A DNA stretch of 64,000 nt, taken from the NCBI GenBank assembly GCA_052389435.1, contig JBQTIB010000010.1:30305-94304 (forward strand). Reading direction: 5' to 3'. The stretch comes from JBQTKD01 sp052389435 (lineage in GTDB: Bacteria; Actinomycetota; Actinomycetes; Sporichthyales; Sporichthyaceae). Position numbers and translations under genes: made by a program. The notes below the pieces were generated by a model that saw nothing but the letters and a program-made list of their open reading frames with translations, did not search any database and was not told where the DNA came from. Shown here piece by piece: positions 1 to 8,224 of this stretch. The first letter of the stretch is position 1; every line of letters begins with the position of its first letter.

Positions 1-873
1 GCGGCGCAGCTCGTACTCCGTCTCGAGGATGCGGAGTCCGTCGAGCGCGGCGCCCTCGGCACGGCTGAGGAACGTGGGGTCGTCTGGTGCGTGACTCGAC
101 CGCAGCGCGCGCATCGCCCGCGGTGCGTGGGCCGGCAGGCCCTGCTCGACCAGCCATCGAAGAGTGTTGGACCAGTCGTGCCCGGACGGCAGCACGTAGA
201 TCCGCAGCTCCCCGTCGGGCGAGGTCCAGACAGCCATGACCGATTCGCCGAGGTTGCTCACCAACAGGGGCTGTAGCGTGCCGCCCGGCGGGTGGTGCTC
301 GCTCCCGGAACCGTCGCCGCGGATCGAGGTCTCACCGCTCAGGCTGAGCGCCCACCAGGGCCCGTCCGGTTGACGGGTAGTCAGAACTCTCTTGGCCAGA
401 TCGAGGTCTGCCGGATCCGCGCCGTGAGCCAGAGACGGCCGTCCACCGGATCCAACGGGTCGACCGTCCAGGTTCGTCGAATCGGCGAGCCACATGCCGA
501 CGGCCCCGCCGAAGATTCGGGGCCCCGGATCGTCGTTCAGCGTCTTGACCACCAGGACCGGCTCGCCCCGCAACACGGCGCCTCGGCGCAAACGGTCGAA
601 CTCCGTCGCTCCGCCCGACGCGAACCGGCCGGGCTCGATAGCCGCAACGCAGTCGTCCGACTGCTGACCGATCCATCGCCACTCGACGTTCAGCGAACGG
701 TGGTCCAGCTCGGCGACATCCCTGGAGACCTGCGGACGCCGAAGAAGGTACTCGCGGTTGTAGTCCTGCCCGGTCCGCTCGAACTCCGCGACATCCGCCG
801 CCCGCGCCTCGTACTTCTCCGGCGGTTCCACGCCCACGTGCACCGGAATTGCCGGCCTGCCACCCGTCGTCAC
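1..873 (-). CDS. Hypothetical protein, 3' end beyond window
   Basis: An open frame of 291 codons starts at GTG 873-871 on the minus strand and runs off the left edge without a stop. The protein begins VTTGGRPAIPVHVGVEPPEK and is soluble-looking, with no membrane segment, signal peptide or catalytic motif that I recognise. Codon use (third position G/C) is that of a real gene, and the plus-strand frames here look like shadows. There is no clear Shine-Dalgarno before the GTG. Function unknown; the position beside element genes suggests plasmid/ICE-associated content. Confidence 0.6.
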   Translation of the reverse strand, partial: MTTGGRPAIPVHVGVEPPEKYEARAADVAEFERTGQDYNREYLLRRPQVSRDVAELDHRSLNVEWRWIGQQSDDCVAAIEPGRFASGGATEFDRLRRGAVLRGEPVLVVKTLNDDPGPRIFGGAVGMWLADSTNLDGRPVGSGGRPSLAHGADPADLDLAKRVLTTRQPDGPWWALSLSGETSIRGDGSGSEHHPPGGTLQPLLVSNLGESVMAVWTSPDGELRIYVLPSGHDWSNTLRWLVEQGLPAHAPRAMRALRSSHAPDDPTFLSRAEGAALDGLRILETEYELRR

Positions 874-1219
874 CCGCACAAGCTACGACGAAACTCGAGC
901 CGCGGGGCGCCTCTGCACCAGCTCAACCCTCTGTCGCCACCCATGGGCATGACGGCCCGGTTGCCCGGTAGGACGAACGGCCGCAGGAGGAGACCGGTCT
1001 GCCCAAGCCATGCGTTGGTCTCGGCCACCGCCCGCCCCTTTCGACCGCTGAGTCTGCGGGCGCGGCGGCGCCTGTCCAGCTCGTTCGTCCTCGCTCCGCT
1101 GCGGGCGCTCCAGCTGGACAGCCACCACCTATTGCGCCCGCTGCCGCCTCTTCTGCCGAAAGGGGCAGCAGGCGGTCACCGGGACCGCCACCCACCGGAC
1201 GGCAGACGGGATCGCTCCA
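874..1219. other. Intergenic stretch with two hairpins
   Basis: No convincing gene lies in these 346 bases between the leftward hypothetical gene and the rightward gene at 1220. They contain an inverted repeat (1072-1081 with 1112-1121, CTGTCCAGCT/AGCTGGACAG) and a compact terminator-like hairpin at 1144-1175. Promoters for the two divergent genes should be here, but I could not pick out clear -10/-35 boxes. Confidence 0.5.
1144..1175. terminator. Terminator-like hairpin
   Basis: CCGCCT (1144-1149) pairs with AGGCGG (1170-1175), and an inner CTGCC/GGCAG stem closes on a short purine loop. No U-tract follows, as is common for actinobacterial hairpins, so a regulatory role for the gene at 1220 is equally possible. 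Confidence 0.4.
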
Positions 1220-1729
1220 GTGGCCACCTTCGACGTCACCCAGATCAGCATCAACGTCACCGGCACCCAGACCTTCACCACCGACGCCCACGTCAGCAAC
1301 CGCGGCGACCAGGGACACCCCGAGATGATCGTCGTCACCGTCGGCACCTGCCTCGTCCACGTCTACGACCTCGCGGCGGCCCGCGCCTTCGCCACCGCCT
1401 GCCGCACCGCAGCCGGCTACCTCCCCGCCGACTTCCCCGCCACGTCGCCCCACCCTTCCGCCCCGGAGACCGAGGCAGTGCCGGGCGTGCTCCTCCGAGT
1501 GGCGGGCACCCCGGCCGTCAACCGCATCCACGGATTCGGTGCCTCCTTCGGGCGGCCGCATGTGCGGATCCACCTCGGACGCCTGGTCGTCCGGTTCCTG
1601 GACGAGGAAGCGCTCGCCTCCTGGACCGCCGGCTGGCAGGACGTCGAGCGTCTCGCCCTCCGCCTCTGGCCCACACGAGACGCCTACGACCGGGCGCCCC
1701 GTAGCACCTCCGCCCGGTCGCGGGGGTGA
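1220..1729 (+). CDS. Conserved-looking hypothetical protein, 169 aa
   Basis: GTG start at 1220, stop TGA at 1727-1729. The N-terminal half alternates short beta-like segments (MATFDVTQISINVTGTQTF) and the C-terminal half has a basic R/H-rich stretch followed by a Trp-containing helix. No transmembrane segment or known catalytic motif is visible. It precedes three short genes in the same direction and is followed by a strong hairpin at 1738-1772. Proteins of this look accompany actinobacterial mobile elements, but I cannot name the family. Confidence 0.6.
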   Translation: MATFDVTQISINVTGTQTFTTDAHVSNRGDQGHPEMIVVTVGTCLVHVYDLAAARAFATACRTAAGYLPADFPATSPHPSAPETEAVPGVLLRVAGTPAVNRIHGFGASFGRPHVRIHLGRLVVRFLDEEALASWTAGWQDVERLALRLWPTRDAYDRAPRSTSARSRG

Positions 1730-1737
1730 ACGCTCGC

Positions 1738-1772
1738 GGATCTGTGGACGGTCGGACGCCGTCCACAGATCC
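1738..1772. terminator. Perfect 14-bp stem hairpin
   Basis: GGATCTGTGGACGG (1738-1751) and CCGTCCACAGATCC (1759-1772) form a perfect stem with a 7-nt loop, nine bases after the stop of the 1220 gene. No T-run follows. It is probably a terminator of the upstream gene; an operator for the 1819-2627 pair is the alternative. Confidence 0.6.
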
Positions 1773-1818
1773 GGTCGAACGGCTGGGCGCTTCCCAGCGG
1801 GGGCTGCACGCTGCCGTC

Positions 1819-2031
1819 ATGTACGAAATTCGCATCGACGAGGCCGACGGCCGTGTCATCGCCCGCGCGCAAACGCCGGATGGCGCCCTGCGCCAGCTCG
1901 ACCGAATTGCGGACGAGACCGCGGCGCAACTGCAAGCCAACGGCGAGGGAGGCAACGAGTTCCTGCTGGAGTTGCTGGTGTGGGACACCGAACGAGCGGC
2001 CATCGTCGCCAAGGCGGGAATCCGAGGGTGA
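1819..2031 (+). CDS. Small hypothetical protein, 70 aa
   Basis: Starts at ATG 1819 (MYEIRIDEADGRVIARAQTP) and ends at TGA 2029-2031. A longer in-frame start at 1726 would run through the 1738-1772 hairpin, so the internal ATG is preferred. The sequence predicts a small alpha/beta protein without membrane segments. It overlaps the HD-domain gene by the GTGA arrangement, so the two are probably translated together. Function unknown. Confidence 0.5.
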   Translation: MYEIRIDEADGRVIARAQTPDGALRQLDRIADETAAQLQANGEGGNEFLLELLVWDTERAAIVAKAGIRG

Positions 2032-2627
2032 GTTCCGCGCGGTTCGACCTACCGGCATACGGTGGTTCGGTGACACCCGACAACGCGCGACACCTAGCCG
2101 AACGGCTACTGGCAGCCGACCTTCCTCGGCGCTGGTCCCACGTGGTCGCGGTCGCCGCCAAGGCCGAGGTCGTCGCCGAACGTCTTGACCTACCCCCGGA
2201 GCTGCTCGTCAGCGCGGCGTGGCTGCACGACATCGGCTATGCCCCCGAACTCGCCGCCACCGGCTTCCATCCGCTCGACGGAGCCCGCTGGCTGCGCGAT
2301 CACCAAGTCGACGATCGCGTCGTGGCGCTGGTGGCGCACCACTCCTGCGCCACGCTGGAGGCCGATGTTCGCGGACTCGACTCCGACCTACGCGCCGAGT
2401 TTCCGCTCGAGTCCGGAGTCTTGCTCGACGCACTGGCGTTCTGCGACATGACAACCGGACCCGACGGACAGTCCCTCCCCGTTGGACAACGGCTGAGCGA
2501 AATCCGCTCTCGGTACGGAGCGCAACATCCGGTCACGCGCTTCATCGATTCCGCGGAGCCCTTGATCCGATCGGCAGTCGACCGAACCGAGGGACTGCTC
2601 GCACGCAACAGCGGGTCGGCTAGCTGA
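2028..2627 (+). CDS. HD-domain metal-dependent phosphohydrolase
   Basis: About 199 aa from GTG 2028, which overlaps the previous stop; GTG 2070 (VTPDNARHLAERL) is an alternative start. The HD signature is visible in order: SHVV, LHDIGY, HPLDG and AHHS, matching H...HD...H spacing for divalent-metal binding. Such proteins hydrolyse phosphate esters of nucleotides or nucleotide signals; the substrate cannot be read from sequence. The gene converges on the NUDIX gene, with their stop codons overlapping by eight bases. Confidence 0.75.
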   Translation: MSSARFDLPAYGGSVTPDNARHLAERLLAADLPRRWSHVVAVAAKAEVVAERLDLPPELLVSAAWLHDIGYAPELAATGFHPLDGARWLRDHQVDDRVVALVAHHSCATLEADVRGLDSDLRAEFPLESGVLLDALAFCDMTTGPDGQSLPVGQRLSEIRSRYGAQHPVTRFIDSAEPLIRSAVDRTEGLLARNSGSAS

Positions 2628-3099
2628 TCTCCGGCCACACCCCTGGCCCAGCAAGGAATCGGTCGACCCTCGCCTGCATCGACGGGTGCATCCGATAACC
2701 CGTCAGATCGGCAGGGCGCGACCACTCGACGGAGGTGGACTCCGAGCTCGGCGTGGCCGTGCCGGACACCGGAACCGCCGTCAGAACGATGGAGAACTCC
2801 TGCCGCACCTCGTCGTTGCTGGTGTAGTGCAGAACGTGGTGGGGATTCGTGTAGATCCCGACCAGTCCGGTGATCTCGCAGACGATGCCGGTCTCCTCCT
2901 CGACCTCGCGAACGGCCGCCTGGGACAGGGACTCGCCGACGTCGATGCCGCCACCGGGCAACGCCCAGTTGCCGTTGTCGCTGCGACGGATCAGCAGCAG
3001 TCGGCCTTCGGCGTCCACGACGGCGACGTTCACCGACGGCACGATGGAGTTGGCCTTCGGCGCGTTGGGGTCGTCGAGGTAGTCGATGCGTTGACCCAC
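2620..3099 (-). CDS. NUDIX hydrolase
   Basis: Starts at GTG 3099, three bases after the stop of the upstream regulator gene, giving 159 aa. The NUDIX box GGGIDVGESLSQAAVREVEE followed by ETGI fits G-x5-E-x7-REUXEE-x-GU, so Mg-dependent pyrophosphohydrolase activity on a nucleoside diphosphate derivative is expected. Tandem arrangement with an XRE/DUF5919 gene is a recurring actinobacterial pair and suggests co-regulation. The substrate is unknown; housekeeping or nucleotide-signal clearance are both possible. Confidence 0.8.
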   Translation of the reverse strand: MGQRIDYLDDPNAPKANSIVPSVNVAVVDAEGRLLLIRRSDNGNWALPGGGIDVGESLSQAAVREVEEETGIVCEITGLVGIYTNPHHVLHYTSNDEVRQEFSIVLTAVPVSGTATPSSESTSVEWSRPADLTGYRMHPSMQARVDRFLAGPGVWPEIS

Positions 3100-3101
3100 C
3101 G

Positions 3102-3872
3102 TCAGATCCTTTCCAGGGCCGGCCAGGCGCACCTGGCGGTGGCCCACACCTTGTCGAAGCTCTCGGCGTAGGTCTCGAACAACGAACCCGTCGGCAGTCG
3201 CCGGACGTGCAGCACGGGCGCGTGCGCAGCCGGAAACCCGAAGACGTGGGCGTTCGCGAGCAGGTGGTCGTCGAACCGGTAGAGGGACGCGTAGAGCGTC
3301 GTGGCGTGCAGCCGGACCTCGACGTTTGGCGCTTCGGCGAGCGAGGCGTAGTGGACGAGCACGTTGCGGACCTTCCCCGCCATCGCCTCGCCGATGCCCT
3401 CCTCGGCGCCCCGTCGCGCGACCTCGGGCGAGTCGGGATCTCCGAGCAGAATCCGGACCTCGACGCCGGCCTTTGCCTTGCGTGTCAGCAGATCGGCCAA
3501 CCGCGGGTTCTGGTCGGGCAACCACATGCCGGAGTAGACGAGCACCTCGACGCGTTCGGTCGCGTCGGCGAGCAGGTGCTGCCAGAGCTCTAGCGGCACG
3601 CTCGCGCGATGCGGGTAGACCCGCACCAACTCGGCCTCGAGCGCCGACGACTGCTGTCCCGGGGTCAGCGCGCCCGGCCAGAGGTAGGCCTCGCTGCGGC
3701 CGAGAAGCACCGAAAGTTGCCGCCGACTCTGCGGATACGGAATCCGCCCCAAACCCACCCAACGCTCCACCGTCTTGCGGTCCACGCCGAGCTTCGCGGC
3801 CACGTCGGTCGTCGTCAGTTCGCAGGAGAGCAGGGCGTCGCGCAAGCGCGCATTGCCGTGCGACACCGCCAC
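3102..3872 (-). CDS. XRE-type HTH protein with DUF5919/PLD-like domain
   Basis: 256 aa. Residues about 5-55 hold a lambda-repressor-like helix-turn-helix (LTTTDVAAKLGVDRKTVERW), and the rest resembles the DUF5919 region, which looks like a degenerate phospholipase-D-fold domain (VLVYSGMWL, GVEVRILLGD). No HxK active-site pair is evident, so a ligand-sensing or protein-interaction role is more likely than catalysis. It is transcribed with the NUDIX gene. Ten-base-spaced repeats AGACGTCCC at 3906-3914 and 3916-3924 just upstream could be its operator. Confidence 0.7.
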   Translation of the reverse strand: MAVSHGNARLRDALLSCELTTTDVAAKLGVDRKTVERWVGLGRIPYPQSRRQLSVLLGRSEAYLWPGALTPGQQSSALEAELVRVYPHRASVPLELWQHLLADATERVEVLVYSGMWLPDQNPRLADLLTRKAKAGVEVRILLGDPDSPEVARRGAEEGIGEAMAGKVRNVLVHYASLAEAPNVEVRLHATTLYASLYRFDDHLLANAHVFGFPAAHAPVLHVRRLPTGSLFETYAESFDKVWATARCAWPALERI

Positions 3873-3905
3873 CTCCGAGCGATCAAGGACGCCTCACGCT
3901 AACCG

Positions 3906-3924
3906 AGACGTCCCCAGACGTCCC
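3906..3924. promoter_or_regulatory. Direct repeat AGACGTCCC x2, candidate operator
   Basis: Two identical nonamers (3906-3914, 3916-3924), one helical turn apart, sit in the divergent space between the XRE/DUF5919 gene and the transfer operon. The position suits control of either transcription unit by the XRE protein. No binding data can be inferred beyond that. Confidence 0.35.
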
Positions 3925-4009
3925 GATTTCGTGGTGATCACGTCCGTGCAATTTCGCGAACCTCCAACACATCGACGCGACCGACGCGGCGACAGATTGG
4001 GGGCAATCG

Positions 4010-4291
4010 ATGCCACTCCGACCGGAACGAGAATCCGAGACCACCGGTCCCGGCACCGTTCGACCGCGCGCGTCAGTCGACCGGCCCGCGTTCTACAGCA
4101 TCTCCGACGCCGCCGCGATGCTCGGCGTCTCGACCGCGACGCTCTACCGCGCCATCGGCGACGGTCAGTTCCCCGCCGTCCGCATCCGCGACCGCGTGAT
4201 CGTCCCCGCCAAGGCCATCGAAGCGCTGACCGACGAGGCCATCGACGGCTGCACCACCGAGACCGCCGGACCGTTCGGAGGTGCCGGATGA
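4010..4291 (+). CDS. Excisionase-family / MerR-like HTH DNA-binding protein
   Basis: 93 aa from ATG 4010, preceded by a TTGGGGG ribosome site. Residues about 28-75 (FYSISDAAAMLGVSTATLYR, then IRDRVIVPAKAIEAL) form the winged helix-turn-helix of small excisionase/AlpA-type proteins. It is first in the transfer operon, so it may be an Xis-like directionality factor or the operon regulator. It overlaps the next gene by ATGA. Confidence 0.75.
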   Translation: MPLRPERESETTGPGTVRPRASVDRPAFYSISDAAAMLGVSTATLYRAIGDGQFPAVRIRDRVIVPAKAIEALTDEAIDGCTTETAGPFGGAG

Positions 4292-4845
4292 GACCCATCG
4301 TCACCGTCGACGACGCCTACGACCGCGACTACGCCTCCGACGGGATCTCCCGCTTCGGTGCCTACGTCCGCCAGCGGGCACACCTGCTCGTCGACGACTG
4401 GGAGCCGCTCAGCCCGGTCACCTTTGCCGTCACCGTGTGGACCATTGCCAGCGGGCCGATGATGAGCCCCGGCTACGTGCGGACCCGATCGTCGATCCGC
4501 GGCGTCAACTGCCGTCACGGCGACGAACCCGGCCTGCTGATCGCCGAGGTCGCGGTCGCGCTGTCCTGGCCCAGCGACCTGGGGCAGAGCGACGACCTTC
4601 GTCGGTGGTCCAGCGCGAGAACGCCCGACGGGCATGCGGACGAGCGCCGCCCCGCGTTGCTCGTCGATGGCCGGATTCGCATCCCCATCTCGGAAGACGA
4701 CCTCCCACGCCCGTCCCGGTTCGCCGGACTCGACGTCGGCGTCGCCAAACGAGCCGTAGCCGTCGTGTGCGAGCGCGTGAACCAGCAGGCCGGTCCCGTC
4801 CTCGCTCCTCTGCAAGCCACCGAAGCGAACGGAGCGCTCAGATGA
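4288..4845 (+). CDS. Hypothetical transfer-operon protein, 185 aa
   Basis: ATG 4288 overlaps the stop of the HTH gene and the gene ends at 4845 by overlapping the next ATG. The protein is acidic and soluble-looking with several Trp residues (DDWEPLSPVTFAVTVWTIAS) and no recognised motif. Its place inside a fully overlapping operon leading to the coupling ATPase and relaxase makes a transfer-associated role likely, but nothing more specific can be supported. Confidence 0.6.
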   Translation: MRPIVTVDDAYDRDYASDGISRFGAYVRQRAHLLVDDWEPLSPVTFAVTVWTIASGPMMSPGYVRTRSSIRGVNCRHGDEPGLLIAEVAVALSWPSDLGQSDDLRRWSSARTPDGHADERRPALLVDGRIRIPISEDDLPRPSRFAGLDVGVAKRAVAVVCERVNQQAGPVLAPLQATEANGALR

Positions 4846-5126
4846 GCCGTCCCAATGAGAACTGCCCCCGCTGCGGCGGGTGGGGCTACGTGATCGTCAG
4901 CGTCCTGACGCTCCGTCACGGCGCCCAGTCCGCCGAGTGCTCCTGCCCCGAGTGCTGCACCCCCGCGCAGGCCCACCTCGACCAGTGGCGAGACGACTAC
5001 CGCTGGCAGTCCGCGAAGGCGGTGTGCCGTCACTGCGGCGACTGGACTCATCTGCGCGACAGGGAGGGTTTCCCCGCCCACTGGGTCTGCTCGGCCAAGG
5101 CGGCCCACGTCGGAGCACTCCGATGA
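4842..5126 (+). CDS. Small zinc-ribbon-like protein, 94 aa
   Basis: Starts at ATG 4842. Three cysteine clusters are visible: CPRCGGWGYV near the N-terminus, CSCPECC in the middle and VCRHCGDW towards the C-terminus, consistent with one or two zinc-binding knuckles. There is no signal peptide. It lies between the 185-aa protein and the T4CP, with four-base overlaps on both sides. The likely role is nucleic-acid or protein binding in transfer. Confidence 0.6.
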   Translation: MSRPNENCPRCGGWGYVIVSVLTLRHGAQSAECSCPECCTPAQAHLDQWRDDYRWQSAKAVCRHCGDWTHLRDREGFPAHWVCSAKAAHVGALR

Positions 5127-6769
5127 CGCTCGACCCCATCACGCCCGACCCCACCGCGGTCGTCCTCGAGTGGCTGCGCGTCCACGTCCAGTCGGCCTCC
5201 TGGGTCGGCTGGACGTGGACAGCCGCGGCAGCCGCCGTCGCCTTGGCGATGCTCGTTGTACTGCTCCGACGGGGCGGCAACGCATCCGCCGGACAACTCG
5301 CTCGATGGCAGGCAATCAGCGAGCGCAACGACGGCGTCGCGGGCGCCAAGGCGATCCGCGCCGCCGCGTCGCGACGCTCGGTGCGACGACGAGCCCACGT
5401 GCTCCGCCCGAGCAGCCGCGAGCTCGGACGGTGGCAACGGATGCGCGTGCCCACGACGGAGTACGCGACGCCGCTGGCGCGCGTCGGCGGGCAACGCATC
5501 TGGTCGGCCGTCGAGGACGTGACGCTGCGCATCGGTGGCCCGCGCACCGGCAAGACCGGCGAACTCGCCGGTCGCATCCTCGACGCGCCCGGCGCCGTCA
5601 TCGCCACCTCGACGCGGACCGATCTCATCGAACTCACCGGCGCGTGCCGAGGGTCCCGCGGCCCGGTCCGGGTGTTCAACCCAGCCGGATTCGCGGGTCA
5701 CCCGACCACCGCCTGCTTCAACCCTCTCGCCGGCTGCGCCGACGTCAACGTCGCCTCGTACCGCGCCGAGGACTTGCTGTCCGCCACCACCGGCCCCGGC
5801 GGGGGCGACGCAGATTTCTGGACGGCCCAGGCCCAACGGGTCCTGACGGCGATGCTGCACGCCGCCGCGCTCGGCGACCTGTCGATGCGCGACGTGCAGT
5901 CCTGGCTTGCCGATCCCGACGCTGCGACGGCCGTCGTCACCCGCCTCCTGCGCCGCTCGGAACAGGCCAGCGTCGTCGACGACGCCCTGCAGTTCCTCAC
6001 CACCAACGACCGCACCCGGTCGTCGATCTGCTCGACCGTCATGCCGGCGTTGCGTTGGCTCTCCGACGGCGCGGCGACCGTCGCCGCCACCGGAGGCGGG
6101 TTCGACGTCCAGGAGCTTCTCGAAACCCGCGGCACCGTCTACCTGCTCGGGGCGGAGGACGCGAAGGTCGCCCCGCTCGTTGCCGCGTTCACCGGACACA
6201 TCGCCCGTGAAGCGCGCCGCATCGCGGGCACGATGCCCGGCGGACGGCTCGACCCGCCCCTGACGCTTGCGCTCGACGAGGCGGCGCTCATCTGTCCCGT
6301 GCCGTTGGACAACTGGACCGCCGACATGGGTGGCCGCAACGTCACCATCCACATCGCCGTCCAGTCGCGTGCGCAGCTGCGCCAGCGGTGGGGCGACACC
6401 GGCGCGGCCGCCATTCTCAACAACGCCGCGACCGTCCTGATCTTCGGCGGCACCCGCGACCGCGACGACCTCACCGCGTGGTCCGTCCTCACCGGAGAAC
6501 GACTCGAGAAGGTCGTCACTCGAGACGCCCGGGGCCGCATCTCCTCCACCAGCACCCGCCGGGTACCGGTGCTCAGTCCCGCCAACATCACCCAGCTGCC
6601 CGCGGGCCACGTGCTCGTGCAACGTCGCGGCATGCCGGCGGCGCTGGGGACCGTAGAGATGGCGTGGAACCGCCGCGACGTCCGCGCCGCGGCGCGCAAG
6701 GCGAACACCCGCCCGAGCTCGCAGCAGATCCCCGTCGAATCCCACGCCCTTGGAAGCGAGCTCACGTGA
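5123..6769 (+). CDS. VirD4/TraG-type T4SS coupling ATPase
   Basis: 548 aa. A membrane segment at residues about 27-50 (WTWTAAAAAVALAMLVVLL) is followed by a cytosolic RecA-like ATPase. The Walker A motif GGPRTGKTGE is near residue 140, a Walker-B-like LTLALDEAALICP near 380, and TraG/TraD-type motifs such as IHIAVQSRAQLRQRWGD follow. It would bind the relaxase-DNA complex and pass it to the secretion channel. Overlaps with both neighbours indicate coupled synthesis with the other transfer proteins. Confidence 0.9.
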   Translation: MTLDPITPDPTAVVLEWLRVHVQSASWVGWTWTAAAAAVALAMLVVLLRRGGNASAGQLARWQAISERNDGVAGAKAIRAAASRRSVRRRAHVLRPSSRELGRWQRMRVPTTEYATPLARVGGQRIWSAVEDVTLRIGGPRTGKTGELAGRILDAPGAVIATSTRTDLIELTGACRGSRGPVRVFNPAGFAGHPTTACFNPLAGCADVNVASYRAEDLLSATTGPGGGDADFWTAQAQRVLTAMLHAAALGDLSMRDVQSWLADPDAATAVVTRLLRRSEQASVVDDALQFLTTNDRTRSSICSTVMPALRWLSDGAATVAATGGGFDVQELLETRGTVYLLGAEDAKVAPLVAAFTGHIAREARRIAGTMPGGRLDPPLTLALDEAALICPVPLDNWTADMGGRNVTIHIAVQSRAQLRQRWGDTGAAAILNNAATVLIFGGTRDRDDLTAWSVLTGERLEKVVTRDARGRISSTSTRRVPVLSPANITQLPAGHVLVQRRGMPAALGTVEMAWNRRDVRAAARKANTRPSSQQIPVESHALGSELT

Positions 6770-7419
6770 CCTCCCGTTCAACCCGCTCCGACGACGACCA
6801 GGCCGCCGCCGTGGCAGGACTAGCAGTGCTTGTGGAGGCGACGAACCGGCGTGTGGCGGAGCTGGAGAAGCTGCCCGACGCGTTCGAGCAACTTACGGCC
6901 GATTTCGCCGACCTCTCCGAGCGGCTGACCGCCGCCGAAGCCGCAGCACCGCCAAGACCCACCTCGTGGCTGGCGCCGACGGAGTCCGCCGAGAGGGACG
7001 AGGCGATTCGCAAGGCGGCCGCGGTTCTCGCCGATCTCGCCGGATGGGTGCAGGCGGTGTACCTGCGCTACCCCGACGGAGCCACCGGCCTGCCGGAGTG
7101 CTGGCTCTGGCACCCCGACGCCGTCGAAGAACTGCTGTGGCTGCGCACCGCCTGGGCGGTCGCCTACACCGGCCGTTCGGCTTCGGCCCTGCAGGTCGGC
7201 GATTGGCACGACCGGAGCCGACCCGGCGTCGCCCGACGCATCCGCGCGGCCGTCGGAACCTGCTCGCTGGAGAACCACACCGGCACCGTCCTCGCCGTCG
7301 CCGCGGCTGCGCCGAAGTCTCGCATCGCCGCCGTCGCGGCGTGGTGGGCACTCGACCGCGACGGCGCTCCGCCCGCCGCGGATCCGCGCAGCGGCACGGT
7401 CGCCGGGCGGTTGTCGTGA
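6766..7419 (+). CDS. DUF4913-like plasmid/ICE protein
   Basis: 217 aa from GTG 6766, which overlaps the T4CP stop (GTGA). The N-terminal 60 residues look like an amphipathic helix or coiled coil (VEATNRRVAELEKLPDAFEQ). The middle carries a Trp/Tyr-rich segment (YLRYPDGATGLPECWLWHP) reminiscent of DUF4913, a family found on actinobacterial plasmids. No enzymatic motif is visible. The exact transfer function is unknown. Confidence 0.6.
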   Translation: MTSRSTRSDDDQAAAVAGLAVLVEATNRRVAELEKLPDAFEQLTADFADLSERLTAAEAAAPPRPTSWLAPTESAERDEAIRKAAAVLADLAGWVQAVYLRYPDGATGLPECWLWHPDAVEELLWLRTAWAVAYTGRSASALQVGDWHDRSRPGVARRIRAAVGTCSLENHTGTVLAVAAAAPKSRIAAVAAWWALDRDGAPPAADPRSGTVAGRLS

Positions 7420-8081
7420 CGGCCCGCTGGATGTGGACCGCGGGGCTCGCCGTGGCCATCGCCGCCGCAGCCGCCACTGCCCACGGCGCCTACGGCGTAG
7501 CTCGAGCGGCCCAGGTGCCGCCGGAGGTCGCGCTGCTCTATCCGGCAATCACCGACGGCCTCGCGGTCGTCGCCTACGCCACCACGACGCGACTGCAGCG
7601 CAACGGGCGCCACTACGCCTGGGCCGTCGTCGTCCTCGCCGCTGGGCTCTCCGGCATCGCGCAGGCCACCTGGCTGGCTGGCGGAGTCGACTCCGTGCCG
7701 GGCCCGGTGCGCTTCGGCGTCGGAGCCTGGCCCGCGATGGCGGCCGCCGTCGTCGCGCACCTGCTCTACCTCCTCGCGGCCACGCCACCAGACACCTCGA
7801 CCGAACAGCCGGCCGGACCCGTACGACCGCCGACGCCCGTACAGCCCGTCGTACAACCGCACGACCTCTCGAACACGCTCGCACCGAACGAGCAGCCCTC
7901 GAACAACGTCTCGCGCGGACCCGGCGACCGGGCACGCGCCACCGCCCGCGCCCACCTGGACCGGCACCGCTCCCTGCCGACCGTCAGCGAGCTCGTCGAC
8001 GCCGCAGGCGTCGGCCGAGGAACCGCCGCCGCCGCGCTGAAGGAACTTCGCGCCGACCTCGACGAAGGAGGCATGCCGTGA
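7416..8081 (+). CDS. DUF2637 membrane protein with C-terminal HTH-like tail
   Basis: 221 aa. Four hydrophobic segments occupy residues 1-130 (for example LAVAIAAAAATAHGAYGVAR and AMAAAVVAHLLYLLAA), typical of DUF2637/Spd-like proteins. A proline- and glutamine-rich linker (about 135-175) then leads to a helix-turn-helix-like tail (LPTVSELVDAAGVGRGTAAA). Such proteins occur in actinobacterial conjugative plasmids and are thought to act in transfer or spread. The GTG start overlaps the preceding stop. Confidence 0.7.
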   Translation: MTARWMWTAGLAVAIAAAAATAHGAYGVARAAQVPPEVALLYPAITDGLAVVAYATTTRLQRNGRHYAWAVVVLAAGLSGIAQATWLAGGVDSVPGPVRFGVGAWPAMAAAVVAHLLYLLAATPPDTSTEQPAGPVRPPTPVQPVVQPHDLSNTLAPNEQPSNNVSRGPGDRARATARAHLDRHRSLPTVSELVDAAGVGRGTAAAALKELRADLDEGGMP

Positions 8082-8224
8082 CGCACCGCGCGACCCGTCC
8101 CCACCGGTCTCGGCCTTCGGACGTCGCCTGCACAGGACCAAAAACCACTACACACCCATGCATCACGATCAATTGGGGCGGCCTCGCCGTCGGCGCTGCG
8201 CGGGACGGCGGCTCGCCGTGCTGA
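8078..8224 (+). CDS. Possible small ORF, 48 aa, bridging to relaxase
   Basis: A frame from GTG 8078 overlaps the DUF2637 stop and its own TGA (8222-8224) overlaps the relaxase start, continuing the stop/start chain of the operon. The sequence (VTHRATRPHRSRPSDVACTG...) has no recognisable domain and spans the only AT-richer patch in the operon. It may therefore be a translated leader or simply chance. Confidence 0.25.
   Translation: MTHRATRPHRSRPSDVACTGPKTTTHPCITINWGGLAVGAARDGGSPC

Noticed and set aside
5048..6781. Long minus-strand ORF of 577 codons opposite the coupling ATPase gene
   Set aside because: It is an antisense shadow caused by high GC; the plus-strand frame has Walker and TraG motifs.
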